DNA from: Chromera velia
Lineage: Eukaryota > Sar > Chromeraceae
Direction of reading: 5' to 3'
DNA length: 47,500 bases
NCBI GenBank assembly: GCA_018398765.1
Contig: JAHBMJ010000253.1
Span: forward strand, 1 to 47,500
Every line of letters starts with the position of its first letter. Position 1 is the first letter of the stretch. The position numbers and the translations under genes were made by a program. The notes under the pieces were generated by a model. It was not told the origin of the DNA, did no database searches, and was given only the letters and a program-made list of their open reading frames with translations. This document shows, in pieces, positions 1 to 9,870 of the stretch.

Positions 1-2425
1 GACCCTCTCTCTGTACATCTTTCTTCTTTACAGACAGAGAAGGGCAGGACCCTCTCTCTGTACATCTTTCTTCTTTGCAGACAGAGAAGGGCAGAGACCC
101 CTCTCTTTGTGCAGCTTCATTCTTTGCAGACAGAGAAGGCAGGACCCCTCTCTCGGTACATCTTTCTGCTTTGTAGACAGAGAAGGGCAGGACCCATCTC
201 TCTGTACATCTTCTTCTTTGCAGACAGAGAAGGGCAGAGACCCCTCTCTCTGTACATCTTTATTCTTTGCAGTCAGAGAAGGGCAGGACCCTCTCTCTGT
301 ACATCTTTCTTCTTTGCAGACAGAGAAGGGCAGGACCCTCTCTCTGTACATCTTTCGTCTGTGCAGACAGAGAAGGGCAGAGACCCCTCTCTCTGTACAT
401 CCTTCTTCTTTGTAGACAGAGAAGGGCAGAGACCCCTCTCTTTGTGCAACTTCATTCTTTGCAGACAGAGAAGGGCAGAGATCCCTCTCTCTGTACATCT
501 TTATTCTTTGCAGACAAACAAGGGCAGGACCCCTCTCTCTGTACATCTCTCTTCTTTGCAGACAGAGAAAGGCAGAGACCTCTCTCTCACTAAATCCTTC
601 TTCTGTGCAGACAGAGAAGGGCAGAGACCCCTCTCTCTGTGCATCCTCAGTCTTTGCAGACAAAGGGGCAGAGACCCCTCTTTCTCTGCATCTTCTTATT
701 CTTCGTAGACAGAGAAGGGTAGAAATCCCTCTTTCTGTGTATCTTTTCATTCTTTGTACAGACAGAGAAGGACGAAGACGCCTCTCTCTGTGCATCCTCA
801 TTCTTTGCAGACAGAGAAGGGCAGAGAACCCTCTTTCCGTGCATCTTTTCATTCTTTACAGACAGAGATCGAAGGCCAAAGATCCCTCTCTCTGCTCACC
901 TTTATTTTTTGCAGCCAGACAAAAGCAGAGATCCCGCTCTCTGCGCATCTTTTCATTCTTTGCAGACAAAGAAGGGTGAACACCCCTCTCTCTGTGCATC
1001 CTCAGTCTTTGTAGACAAAGGGGCAGAGACCCTTCTTTCTCTGCATCTTCTTATTCTTCGTAGACAGAGAAAGGCAGAGACCCCTCTCTCTGTGCATCCT
1101 CAGTCTTTGCAGACAACCCCTCTTTCTCTGTATCTTCTTATTCTTCGTAGACAGAGAAGGGCAGAAATCCTTCTTTCTGTGTATCTTTTCATTCTTTGCG
1201 CAGACAGAGAAGGATGAAGACGCCTCTCTCTGTACATCTTCTTCTTTGCAGACAGAGACGGGCAGAGACCCCTCTCTCTGTACATCTTTCTTCTTTGTAG
1301 ACGGAAAAGGGCAGGACCCTCTCTCTGTACATCCTTTTTCTTTGCAGACAGAGAAGCGCAGGACCCATCCCTCTGTACATCTTCATTCTTTGCAGACAGA
1401 GAAGGGCAGGACCCCTCTCTCTGTACATCTTCCTTCTTTGCAGACAGGGAAGGGCAGGACCCCACTCTCTGTACATCTTTCTTCTTTGCAGACAAAGAAG
1501 GGCAGAGACCCCTCTCTCTGTGCATTTTTCTTCTTTGCAGACAGAGAAGGGCAGGACCCCTCTCTCTGTGCATCTTTCTTCTTTGTAGACAGAGAAGGGC
1601 AGAACACCTCTCTCTGTACATCTTTCTTCTTTACAGACAGAGAAGGGCAGGACCCTTCTCTCTGTACATCACATCCTTCTTCTTTGCAGACAGAGAAGGG
1701 CAGAGACACCTCTCTCTGTCCATGCTTCTTCTTTATAGACAGAGAAGGGCAGAGACACCTCTCTCTGTACATCTTCCTTCTTTGCAGACAGAGAAGGCCA
1801 AAGATCTCTCTCTCTATACATCTTTCTTCTTTGGAGATAGAGAAGGGCAGAGACCCCTCTCTCTATACATTTTTTTTCCTTGCAGACAGAGAAGAGCAGG
1901 ACCATCTCTCTATACATCTTTCTTCTTTGCAGACAGAGAAGGGCAGGGACCCCTCTCTCTGTACATCTTTCTTCTTTGCAGACAGAGAAGGGCAGGACCC
2001 TCTCTCTGTACATCTTTATTCTTTGCAGACAGAGAAGGGCAGGACTCCTCTCTCTGTACATCTTTCTTCTTTGCAGACAGAGAAGGGCAGGACCCTCTCT
2101 CTGTACATCTTCATTTGCAGACAGAGAAGGGCAGGACCTCTCTCTCTGTACATCTTTCTTCTTTGCAGACAGAGAAGGGCACAGATTGCTGTCTCTCTCT
2201 GTACATCTCTCCATTCTGGCAGACAGAGAAGGGCGAGACCCCTGTCTCTGGGCCGTCGCATCGTTTGCGGAGTTAAAAGGCAGCTGCTGCTGTGTCCAGG
2301 CATCCTTTGCAGATAGAGAAAGGCAACGTCTCATAGCGTATGCTCTTTCGATGCATCTTTAAAAGGCAGAGGGGATGTTATGGCTCTCCCTGTACCAATT
2401 GATCCGTTGCAGACCTGATGGCAGA
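1..2425. repeat. Large minisatellite, 47-51 bp unit, about 48 copies
   Basis: The window opens inside this array, so its left end is not seen. The first units are exactly 47 bp; later ones vary to about 51 bp through an extra AGA and extra C. Each unit contains a pyrimidine-rich stretch (CTCTCTCTGTACATC then TTTCTTCTTTGCAG) followed by ACAGAGAAGGGCAG. Units are nearly identical between 1 and 2200 and decay from about 2200 to 2425, where unrelated bases interrupt the pattern. Because unit length is rarely a multiple of three and stops are rare in this composition, long apparent reading frames run through both strands; they have no family features and I do not call them genes. Each unit ends its pyrimidine tract in a sequence that looks like a 3' splice site of this genome. 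Confidence 0.95.
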
Positions 2426-2720
2426 CACGGATCCGGCATGTTCTTCTGTATAGTCAGTAGATCACCATTGAAATAGGACCTCAAAGTTGATCAAAGAGGC
2501 AGTGTCCAAAGCAAAAAAAGATGACATAAATTTATTGGCAGCAATAAATTGTTGCATCTTTAAGCACATGCAGTTGCTGTATTATAGAATGTTTCAGCTC
2601 TATCTGATCTGTTCTAAGACATGAACCAGTAATGGCAAATCATAAACATAAATGTTTATTGATTAACCAAACTACGTATTACTGTTTCTTGTCTTTTCAG
2701 ACTGGGGACCCGTCTCAGAC
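2426..2720. other. Spacer, no gene seen
   Basis: Moderately AT-rich sequence between the decayed end of the minisatellite and the direct-repeat unit. I see no convincing reading frame, RNA gene or repeat. A pyrimidine tract ending in TTTTCAG lies at 2690-2700, just before the direct repeat, and could be a remnant of the array or a splice acceptor. Confidence 0.5.
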
Positions 2721-2918
2721 TGGGGGCTGCTAGATGCCTCGGGCGCGCGCCTAATGTTGCGTAAGCAAGCGAAACAGCTATACGGCATTAGGCGAAATGC
2801 GCCCCTTTGATACGGCTTAACGGAGTTACCCTTCGTTAAGACGTAAATCTAGTCGTGTCTACGGGTCCCACAGTCTAAACTAGGAGCGATCGGCATTTTC
2901 GCGAAGAAGTTTGAATGG
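2721..2918. repeat. Direct repeat, left copy
   Basis: About 198 bp that recurs at 3395-3593 in the same orientation with only a handful of differences (for example CTTCGTTAAG against CTTCATTAAG). It carries the GC-rich word GGGCGCGCGCCTAATG near its start and a small perfect hairpin, CTTAACG/CGTTAAG, near its middle. The pair encloses about 475 bp, a structure resembling a terminal-repeat element in miniature (TRIM) or a tandem duplication. Confidence 0.85.
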
Positions 2919-3394
2919 AAGGCAAAGCCTAGCTTGCGGGGTGAAGCCGGGCGTTCAAACGACAGAAATTATGATCCGACGGGAAATATAGTTCTGGCCC
3001 CGGCGTGGCCTTTACGGCACTAACGTGCCGAGCCGGGAACGTTAAATCCATCCCGCGCGGGTGAGAAAAAATAGTGGTCGCGGTTTTATCCGCCACACGC
3101 TCAGAAACGCTCAAAAAAATGCATGAGTCAGAAAAGATATGTTGAGTAGTTGAAGAGGAATCAAACGAAGGAGAAAAGACGATAGTCCGTTCTGACAGTT
3201 CCGTCGAACAAACCGGAACCCACCCTCCCACCGCTTTAGACAGTGCTTCTCCAATCCGTCGCCTTAGCTGTAAAGCCGATCGACTACTCGGGTAGTGAAC
3301 TCAGTTTACTGGGGAAAGACTATTTTGTACTGGTTTTTCGGGGTGAACGGGGGGGGAAGATTGTCGATGAGGGATCTAATCATATGCGGAATAG
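2919..3394. other. Interior of the direct-repeat unit
   Basis: A CpG-rich interval of about 475 bp. A frame of about 100 codons is open on the minus strand (2929-3231), with no recognisable motif. A purine run with eight consecutive G lies around 3347-3360, shortly before the right repeat, in the place where an LTR element would carry a polypurine tract; I regard that as suggestive only. No reverse transcriptase, gag or integrase coding is present. Confidence 0.4.
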
Positions 3395-3593
3395 TGGGGG
3401 ACCGCTAGATCCCTTGGGCGCGCGCCTAATGTTGCGTAAGCAAGCGAAACAGCTATACGGCATTAGGCGAAATGCGCCCCTTTGATACGGCTTAACGGAG
3501 TTACCCTTCATTAAGACGTAAATCTAGTCGTGTCTACGGGTTCCACAGTCTAAACTAGGAGCGATCGGCATTTTCGCGAAGAAGTTTGAATGG
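3395..3593. repeat. Direct repeat, right copy
   Basis: Second copy of the 198 bp repeat that starts at 2721. Ends at the shared word TTTGAATGG. In this copy the small hairpin has one mismatch. It ends about 390 bp before the start codon of the dehydrogenase gene, so it lies in or next to that gene's promoter region. Confidence 0.85.
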
Positions 3594-3983
3594 CACCGCC
3601 GCACAAAAGGGGCGGCGCGCCCGAGGAGACGGCCCTTAATTGACGTCACAAATCGCGCCGCCCGTTTCGGCGCATGAAACGAATTGAAACGACAATCGAC
3701 CAGCAGACTGGCAGCAGTGACAGTTCGGCGTTGCTCTTGTCTAGTCCGACCAAACGCTTTCTGCTCGCTGTTTGTTTGTACTCTGACTCCTTGTGTGAGC
3801 TTTTCGGTGAAACTGATCCAACTGTCGTCTGGGTGCCTGACTTTCTTTCCCTTGTTGAAGGAGACTGCGGAGACGGCAGAGTTGTCTGGTTTGCGTTAGT
3901 TATCTTTCGGCAGGGTTTGTGCACCTTCGTTCCGTACAGTTGAAGGGCGGTTCAAGTTCAGAGACTGTGAGTGAATAGAGAAG
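3594..3983 (+). promoter_or_regulatory. 5' flank of the SDR gene with a TGACGTCA site
   Basis: GC-rich upstream region. The palindrome TGACGTCA at 3641-3648 is a textbook CRE/bZIP site by sequence. It sits beside GC-rich words (GGGGCGGCGCGCC and CGCGCCGCCCG). No clear TATA box is visible. Use as promoter is inferred from position alone. Confidence 0.4.
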
Positions 3984-4763
3984 ATGCAGAGCTGCAAGAA
4001 GATTGTTGGCCTTGTCAGTGGGGGGGCTTCGGGTCTTGGGGCGGCGAGTGTGCGCCGTCTCGTGGAGAACGGGGCCCGGTGTGTGATAGCGGACCTGCCC
4101 TCTAGCCCTGGGAAGGCCTTGGCAAAGGAGCTGAACGCGTCTGCAGGAAGAGAGGCTGTGCGCTTTTGTCCGACAGATGTGACAAAGGAGGAGGAGGTGA
4201 AAGGCGCAATTGGGCACGCGGATGAGTGGGGAGGGGTGAACTTGGCTCTGTCTTGTGCCGGGATTGCGCTTGCCATCAAGACCTTGGGGAAGAAGGGAGT
4301 GCATCCTTTGGACAAATTCGAAAAGACAATTGATGTGAATCTGATTGGAACTTTTAACGTCGCCAGACTGTCAGCAGAGAGAATGAGCCAGAATGAGGCA
4401 GACGAAGAGGGACAGAGAGGGGTGATTGTGAACACAGCGAGTGTTGCAGCCTTTGAGGGGCAGATAGGCCAGGCCGCCTACTCAGCCTCTAAGGGGGGTG
4501 TTGTGGGAATGACGCTTCCCATGGCAAGAGACCTGGCACCTCTCGGCATTCGTGTGTGCTCGATTGCCCCTGGGCTCTTTCTGACCCCCCTGTTGATTGC
4601 ACTCCCCGAGAAGGTCAGGGAGGACCTCGGAAGAACTGTGCCGAACCCCGCGAGACTAGGGAGGCCCGAGGAGTTTGCGTCTCTGGTTGAGACCATCGCA
4701 CTCAATCCATACCTGAACGGGGAGACGATTCGGCTCGATGCGGCCCTCAGAATGCAGCCGTGA
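3984..4763 (+). CDS. HSD17B10: HSD17B10-like short-chain dehydrogenase/reductase (3-hydroxyacyl-CoA dehydrogenase type 2)
   Basis: Intronless gene for 259 residues, the length expected of the family. Classical SDR features are all present: a glycine-rich nucleotide-binding motif SGGASGLG (residues 12-19, first Thr replaced by Ser), Asp37 after the second strand (predicts NAD rather than NADP), the CAG motif at 91-93, Asn119, catalytic Ser153, and YSASK with Tyr166 and Lys170. The stretch [10 protein letters not shown] (151-160), the block ARDLAP (181-186) and the C-terminus RMQP match the animal 17-beta-hydroxysteroid dehydrogenase type 10 family, not a general SDR. Known members are mitochondrial tetramers that oxidise 2-methyl-3-hydroxybutyryl-CoA in isoleucine breakdown; in animals the protein is also part of mitochondrial RNase P. 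That second role is not implied here. The N-terminus is short, so mitochondrial targeting is not obvious. A likely poly(A) signal follows the stop. Confidence 0.95.
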   Translation: MQSCKKIVGLVSGGASGLGAASVRRLVENGARCVIADLPSSPGKALAKELNASAGREAVRFCPTDVTKEEEVKGAIGHADEWGGVNLALSCAGIALAIKTLGKKGVHPLDKFEKTIDVNLIGTFNVARLSAERMSQNEADEEGQRGVIVNTASVAAFEGQIGQAAYSASKGGVVGMTLPMARDLAPLGIRVCSIAPGLFLTPLLIALPEKVREDLGRTVPNPARLGRPEEFASLVETIALNPYLNGETIRLDAALRMQP

Positions 4764-4803
4764 CGATCGAGGGAAGACGGGGAAGGAAAACTGAATTCCA
4801 GTG

Positions 4804-4809
4804 AATAAA
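4804..4809 (+). terminator. Probable poly(A) signal of the SDR gene
   Basis: AATAAA about 40 bases after the SDR stop codon. Confidence 0.55.
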
Positions 4810-5287
4810 GGGGCAAGAGATGGAGCAACAGATGCATGGGGGATATAGAAAGGGGAGAGAAGATGAAAGAGCCCGCCGAGAGGCGCGCACACACAGAGAG
4901 AGAGAGACACGGAGAGCACAAACGCGGCCGCAGAATTCATGCGGGACAGAAGTCACGAGGGTCGGCCGTTCGGTCAGAGAAGCCGGGAGACAGCTTACAA
5001 AACAAAAAAACAATCACACATGCTTTTGCACGTGCAATAATCTCATGCATTCAATATGAGCTGAGATTGAGGTCTATAGTATAAGCTAGAGTATGATCGA
5101 AGTAGGAACTTCTCTTGAACTAGGCTACTAGTAGTAGTAGTAGGCTTCGAAACTTGAAAGCCTCAGTGCATATCAATCCAAACTATACTTTAACTTAAAT
5201 TCTAAGCTAATAAATATGATGTAACATGAATAAAGCTTAAAATTGCTTTAAATTTGTAACTCTGCTGTTATATCAATAGGGCTTGGA
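4810..5287. other. Spacer, no gene seen
   Basis: Downstream region of the SDR gene. It turns sharply AT-rich after about 5000 and contains a short TAG/AGT trinucleotide run near 5128-5143. No supported gene or RNA. Confidence 0.5.
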
Positions 5288-5370
5288 AAAGGTGCACCTC
5301 AGAAAAGGTGCAAACCAAATGCACCTGTTTTGTACCAGATGCACCTGATGCACCTGTTTTGCACCTGATT
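5288..5370. repeat. Cluster of GCACCT-type motifs, first copy
   Basis: Within about 80 bp the words GCACCTGTTTT, GCACCTGAT and their near matches GGTGCACC and GGTGCAAA recur six or more times. A similar cluster lies at 7470-7556 in the same orientation, so this is an interspersed repeat and not random composition. GCACCTG contains CACCTG, the complement of the E-box-type word CAGGTG; regulatory use is speculation. Confidence 0.6.
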
Positions 5371-5400
5371 GAATAGAATTGGATCAAAAGTGTCAGCGTC

Positions 5401-5480
5401 ATGGCCATGCAACGCGCCGCGGCCCCGCCCCTGTGGCTTCCCGCGGCCCCAAACGCGCGTGTTGCCGGGCCGCGGTATGC
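5401..5480. other. GC-rich islet with an inverted repeat
   Basis: An 80 bp block of almost pure G and C in AT-rich surroundings. CCGCGGCCC at 5441-5449 and GGGCCGCGG at 5467-5475 are perfect 9-bp inverted repeats with a 17-bp loop that is itself nearly palindromic (AACGCGCGTGTT). It adjoins the GCACCT cluster. Confidence 0.65.
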
Positions 5481-7469
5481 GGAACAAATCTAATCAGCCA
5501 ATTTTTGAGAAAAATTTAAAATCAGCTACATGCATACAGAGGTCACTGAAAGTACGTTCGACAACGCATACGCTGCAAGAAATCCTAGATGAAATCAAGT
5601 CCATTGGAGTATGAGTACCTCTTCTCTTTGCAGCATGAGAACTGTTTTATGGGCTGCCTTATATAACAGAAACGACTGCATATACACGTATAGCAACATA
5701 TAGCAACGCGGAGCGGATAAGCGTAAAAAGACCAGAACAACAGGTTTGAGTTAAGAAGCTGAGTAAGCAGACTGAGTCTGTTTGCATAGTAATCGTACAA
5801 TACCAAACAGTTTGCCAGGAGGAAACAGCTTCCTCGACCTTAATTTATTAGCAATCCGAGGATGAATACCAACACAGTGCTGTATGCAGATTCTTTTTCA
5901 TATGATGAAGAGAAGCAGAAATGGCACACACATGGAAACACGCATACGCAAAGGTACGTTAACACTCTCCCTCTCGGTTGTAGATAAAAACTTTTGAAAC
6001 CTGGTGCCAGGTGCTCTTTACGATTGGCGGGCTCGATCTATCTTAGTCAGTAAGAGTGCAATTGGTTTGATCATTCGATTTGTTGCTTTACCTTAGAGAG
6101 TGGAACCATTCATCACTTTCGTCTACTGATGGCTCATCAAGTTTGCATGCTCATACACATACAGATCTGTATTTGCCTTTCTGTCATGCTACGGCTTCTT
6201 GTTGCGTTTGGTACTTCAAGAGGGTTTGAAGTCCATCTGTAGAGGGAATTGCAGCTTTCCTAGGGGCGTTCACCCCTTTGTTCACGAGTCGTCAGTCATA
6301 CCGGTCCTGTATACTGATCACTGCAGTTAATCATTTTTTAATTTTACAAACCGGGGTCCTATCCAAATAGACGGCTTCAAACAAATGCCAGCAAACAAAA
6401 GAGGAGTTGTTGAAGAGTAGGGAGAGCCTTCTTTTAGATCTAAAGACGGAGAAACTACTTGTACTAGCCGCGTAGATCTTTGCAGGTGGCTTAGGAGGAT
6501 ATAAAAAGACAAGCTAGTCTGGATAGACATCATGAATCAAGCCTGGTCAGTCAAAAGAAGAGGGTCTGAGGTTAGGAATCGTACCTGTCCGACTCTGTTC
6601 ATATTTCTCTTATTCTTCAAAGCCAAACCTAGAGCCAACCCCAAATCAAAAGCCAAAGCTAAAACCTCCCCTCCATCCCAACCAGCCTGCATCAAACCAG
6701 AGGAGTTTCTAGGGAAGAAAGATGACATACTGAGGTCGACTTTCAAGTTGGACTTCGAGTGAAACAAAGTCTGCAAGGAGCCTGCTCTCTCCTCTTCTTT
6801 CTCCTCTTTTTCTTTCTCTTTTTCCTCTTTTTTGTCCTCCGTTATCATTTTGTGTGGGGGGGTGAGCTAGGGGGTGAGTGAAGAAGAGTGCTAGGGTATA
6901 TAACGGGGTTGGGCTCTGAGCCTTGAGATCAGGCCCTCACTCATCCTCACTTGCCCTTGCTCAAAGGAAAAATGCAAATAAAAAAAAGCCTTCTTTTATT
7001 TCATTCTTTCTTCTTCTTTTTTTTTCCATGAAAACACACCATTTGTGGTTGCTTTCTTCATGAGTTTGCTCCAAAGGGGCATGCATGCAGTTTGAAGGTT
7101 TTATGGACCGTAGGGACAGAACTGGACTACAGTGCAGCACGCAAATGGCACCAAACATATTCAAACACTATAAGCATGCAAAAAAGGCATTGGAGAGGTG
7201 AAAAACGTTGCTTAAGTTGAGAAAAGAGACCTAGAAAGAGACCGAAGTCATGAGACAGTCAGAGATATAGAGTTTTTAATTATAATATTTTTTATTTTTG
7301 CTTTTTATCGCCTTTTCACTGATATTTCTAGCAACATTTAAACTTGTTTTGCATAGTAAAAACTAGTGTGGCAAATCTATATCATAAAAAGCTTTTAGAC
7401 TTTGAATGAGGTGCTTTTTAGCCGTTAGAAACACTAGAAATTAACCCTAGAAACATAGTTTTCATAGGG
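5481..7469. other. AT-rich stretch, at most a weak small frame
   Basis: Nothing firmly supported. The best plus-strand frame is 6532-6762 (76 codons from a true ATG), with a Lys/Ala/Pro-rich middle and a better-looking last 20 codons; AATAAA-like sequence follows near 6970. The complementary minus frame (6537-6848) is equally open and begins with Glu/Lys low complexity, so neither can be preferred. A TATA-like TATATAA is at about 6897. Confidence 0.3.
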
Positions 7470-7556
7470 TAAACGGTGCACCTTATTTTGCACCTGTTTT
7501 ACACCTGATTCAAGGTGTAAACCTGTTTTTACACCAGTACCAGCACCTTATGCACC
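7470..7556. repeat. Cluster of GCACCT-type motifs, second copy
   Basis: Second dense group of GCACCT, ACACCTG and GGTGTAA words, same orientation as the cluster at 5288-5370, including the shared string TTTTGCACCTG. The copies are diverged in spacing. Confidence 0.6.
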
Positions 7557-7730
7557 TTTTTTCAGCCTTATATAATATTAATTATATATTGGAGTCTAAC
7601 TAATTCCATTAAACTTAATTAAACTATAACTTCAACTATTATATATAAAAGGATAACAACTAGGACTAGAATTAACATAAAAACTAAAAACTAGCCAAAA
7701 ACCTGCAAAAAAAGAAGTATAACTTGAATT

Positions 7731-9067
7731 ATAGCTAGCCCGTACGCAGATAGTAAGACCGCTTTACCGGACCTAGAGCTTTAAATTCCTGGGTCGCGCA
7801 AGGTATTAATCAGCTCTATCGCATGCAATCCAATCTGTCAATCTCATCTAGTGAATCAGAGTATCAACATGTTCTTCTGTTTATCTTTGTGCTTGCCTCT
7901 AGATCTGATAGTCCTTAGACTCTGAATGATGGCCGAGACCCCGGTGCTCTTCTATATTCTTTTTATGTCTGTTTAGCATCAACAGTACTGGTATACAATA
8001 TGGTACCAGGCCTGGTTGTTCGATCCATTCTTTTTTTTCAAGCAGCCTCACCAGATTCGTTCATGTGAGCCTCTAGGCCATGCCCTTCTGCTCTCCATTT
8101 CTGACAATGCTAGCCACTGCCTCAACGCATATTGGCATCCAAATTACTGGAAAAGATCCATTAGATAAATTGGTAGGCTGCGGCGTCATCCAGACACCTG
8201 AAAAATTGAGAGGAAGAAGTAGATGCCGAACGACATGTAGGGCGTTAATGTTGGATGTTGGAAGGACCAGGTAGCAAAATAATCAAAGAAGGCCCTGGGA
8301 AAGCCGATGAGAGGCCGTTTGTGATCTAGATGGCGGTCGCCGAAGTAGGAGAGGTTGATGGCGTGACGCAAAAAGTCCCTCCCAGAGTGTAAAGAGGAGC
8401 TCCCCACACTGGTTAAATATTTTGAAGTGCAAAAGGAAAGAAAACTGAAGTATAACCAAGAGAGACGGCACGACTGAGAAAAAAGATATACTGTGCGTCT
8501 GTACGTAGTATGTCTGTAGTTTGCAAAAAAATCGCGCCAAGAAGGGAGAAACCATGGAGAGGCTTCTTTTAGGGTAAAAGTAAAGAACAGATTGTTGCGG
8601 GTGAAAAGCTGAAACAGACTCTCATTTAAGTGTATATGTCAAACAGACTGGTGAATAATCTAGTGAATAATACTGTTAATTAAATAAATTGAAGTGGTGT
8701 TTTGAGCGTGAAACTTGAAGTCTAATTAAGCTTAGGTCTAAGCAAGGGTCTAAGCTAAATTTTGAATTAAGTATATCAGTGTGTTGTATACCAGTATTGT
8801 TGATGCTAAACAGATATAAGGAGGGTATAGAGGTGCACCCGGGTTAGAGACTCTCGGCCGTCATTCAGAGTCCAAGGACTGTCAGATCTAGACTCTAGAG
8901 GTAAACACAAAGACAGACAAAAGAATATGTTGATACTCTGATTCACTGGATAAGATTGACAGATTGGATTGTATGCGATAGAGCTGATTAATGCTTTGTG
9001 CAGCCCTGAAAAGCTCTAGGTCCGGCAAAGTGGTCTTGCTATCTGGCAGTGCGTGCAGGCCAGCCAT
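7731..9067. mobile_element. Non-autonomous element with ~270-290 bp terminal inverted repeats
   Basis: The left arm (about 7731-8002) and the right arm (about 8779-9067) are reverse complements over their whole length at roughly 85% identity by eye. Shared landmarks, read outward to inward, are CCGGACCTAGAGCTTT, TTAATCAGCTCTATCGCAT, GTGAATCAGAGTATCAACAT, CTCTGAATGA and GTTTAGCATCAACA. The outermost match is ATAGCTAGCCCGTACGCA against ATGGCTGGCCTGCACGCA. No clear target-site duplication was found. The 775 bp interior has no transposase. It does contain a minus-strand frame (about 8190-8400) that looks coding (see separate entry). Long arms around a foreign interior fit a foldback or Pack-type element. 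Confidence 0.8.
8186..8404 (-). pseudogene. Exon-like fragment inside the long-TIR element
   Basis: An open minus-strand frame of about 72 codons without an ATG. Its translation is rich in aromatic and charged residues (for example RDFLRHAINLSYFGD, then a hydrophobic end MSFGIYFFLSIFQ) and looks more like protein than the Ser/Leu-rich noise frames nearby. The sequence after FLSIFQ is GTGTCTGG, a possible splice donor. I do not recognise the family. It could be a host exon captured by the element, or chance. Confidence 0.3.
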
Positions 9068-9870
9068 CGGTGTGATGCTCTAGGTGATGCTAGACGGCGG
9101 CACACGTATACAACACAAATACCTTTTCTCTTTTCTTCTTTTTCCTTGAGTGACTTGTATTTGATTTGCATATGGAAGCAAGAGGGGCAACGTATGTGAT
9201 GGAGATGAATGTGAAAAGGCAGAAAAACACTCACTGACAGGGTGCTAAGCCTTGGAAGAGAAAAAATTAGTGGAAGTTTTTTGAATATATTATCGATCAT
9301 TTCAAACAAATGCGATCTCGAGTCATGCTCTGTCCTAGGTGTGATCTGTAAAGTTTAAAAGTGAAATAAAATTTAAAGTCTAGTTTGAGTCTGTAGACTC
9401 TAAAGTATAACTTTTGAAACACACTTTAATTTTTTTTTAACAAACATTAAAAAATGTTTTAAAAGGCTCAACAATCCTAAACAAAAACCTCAATCAACAA
9501 TCTTAAATAGGACATCAATGTGTTCAAGCTTTTTATTCTTAAAGTTTTAAAACCAAAAAAGTTTTAAAGTTTAAAGTCTGTGGTCACACCTTATTATAAA
9601 AATAACTTTAGTAACTTTACAGATCACATCTATAGGCTCTGTCAGATGTAGTCAGATATGATATTACATTATAAATTTAATGTAATTAAGGTTGAGTTTA
9701 TTGTAAAATATCGTATCACCATATCATATCATATTATCGATTAATTTACACTGTAATACTATTTATCATACATATTGTGCAGCATATACTTTTATGTATT
9801 TAATTTTAAAAATAAAAAAATTAATGCTTATAATAGTTAAAAGTTTTGTCCTATATTTCATAACTTGAAT
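9068..9870. other. AT-rich spacer, no gene seen
   Basis: Very AT-rich from 9340 onward. Repeated short words (AAAGTTTAAAGT, ATATCATATC) occur but no gene, RNA or element edge could be identified. Confidence 0.5.

Noticed and set aside
28-2334. Long open frames on both strands through the minisatellite
   Set aside because: They are a by-product of a stop-poor repeat unit; all frames look alike, and unit lengths break the frame between copies. No start context or domain.
2721-3593. Full LTR retrotransposon
   Set aside because: Too short, with no gag or pol coding and no convincing TG...CA ends; only a miniature non-autonomous form or a duplication remains possible.
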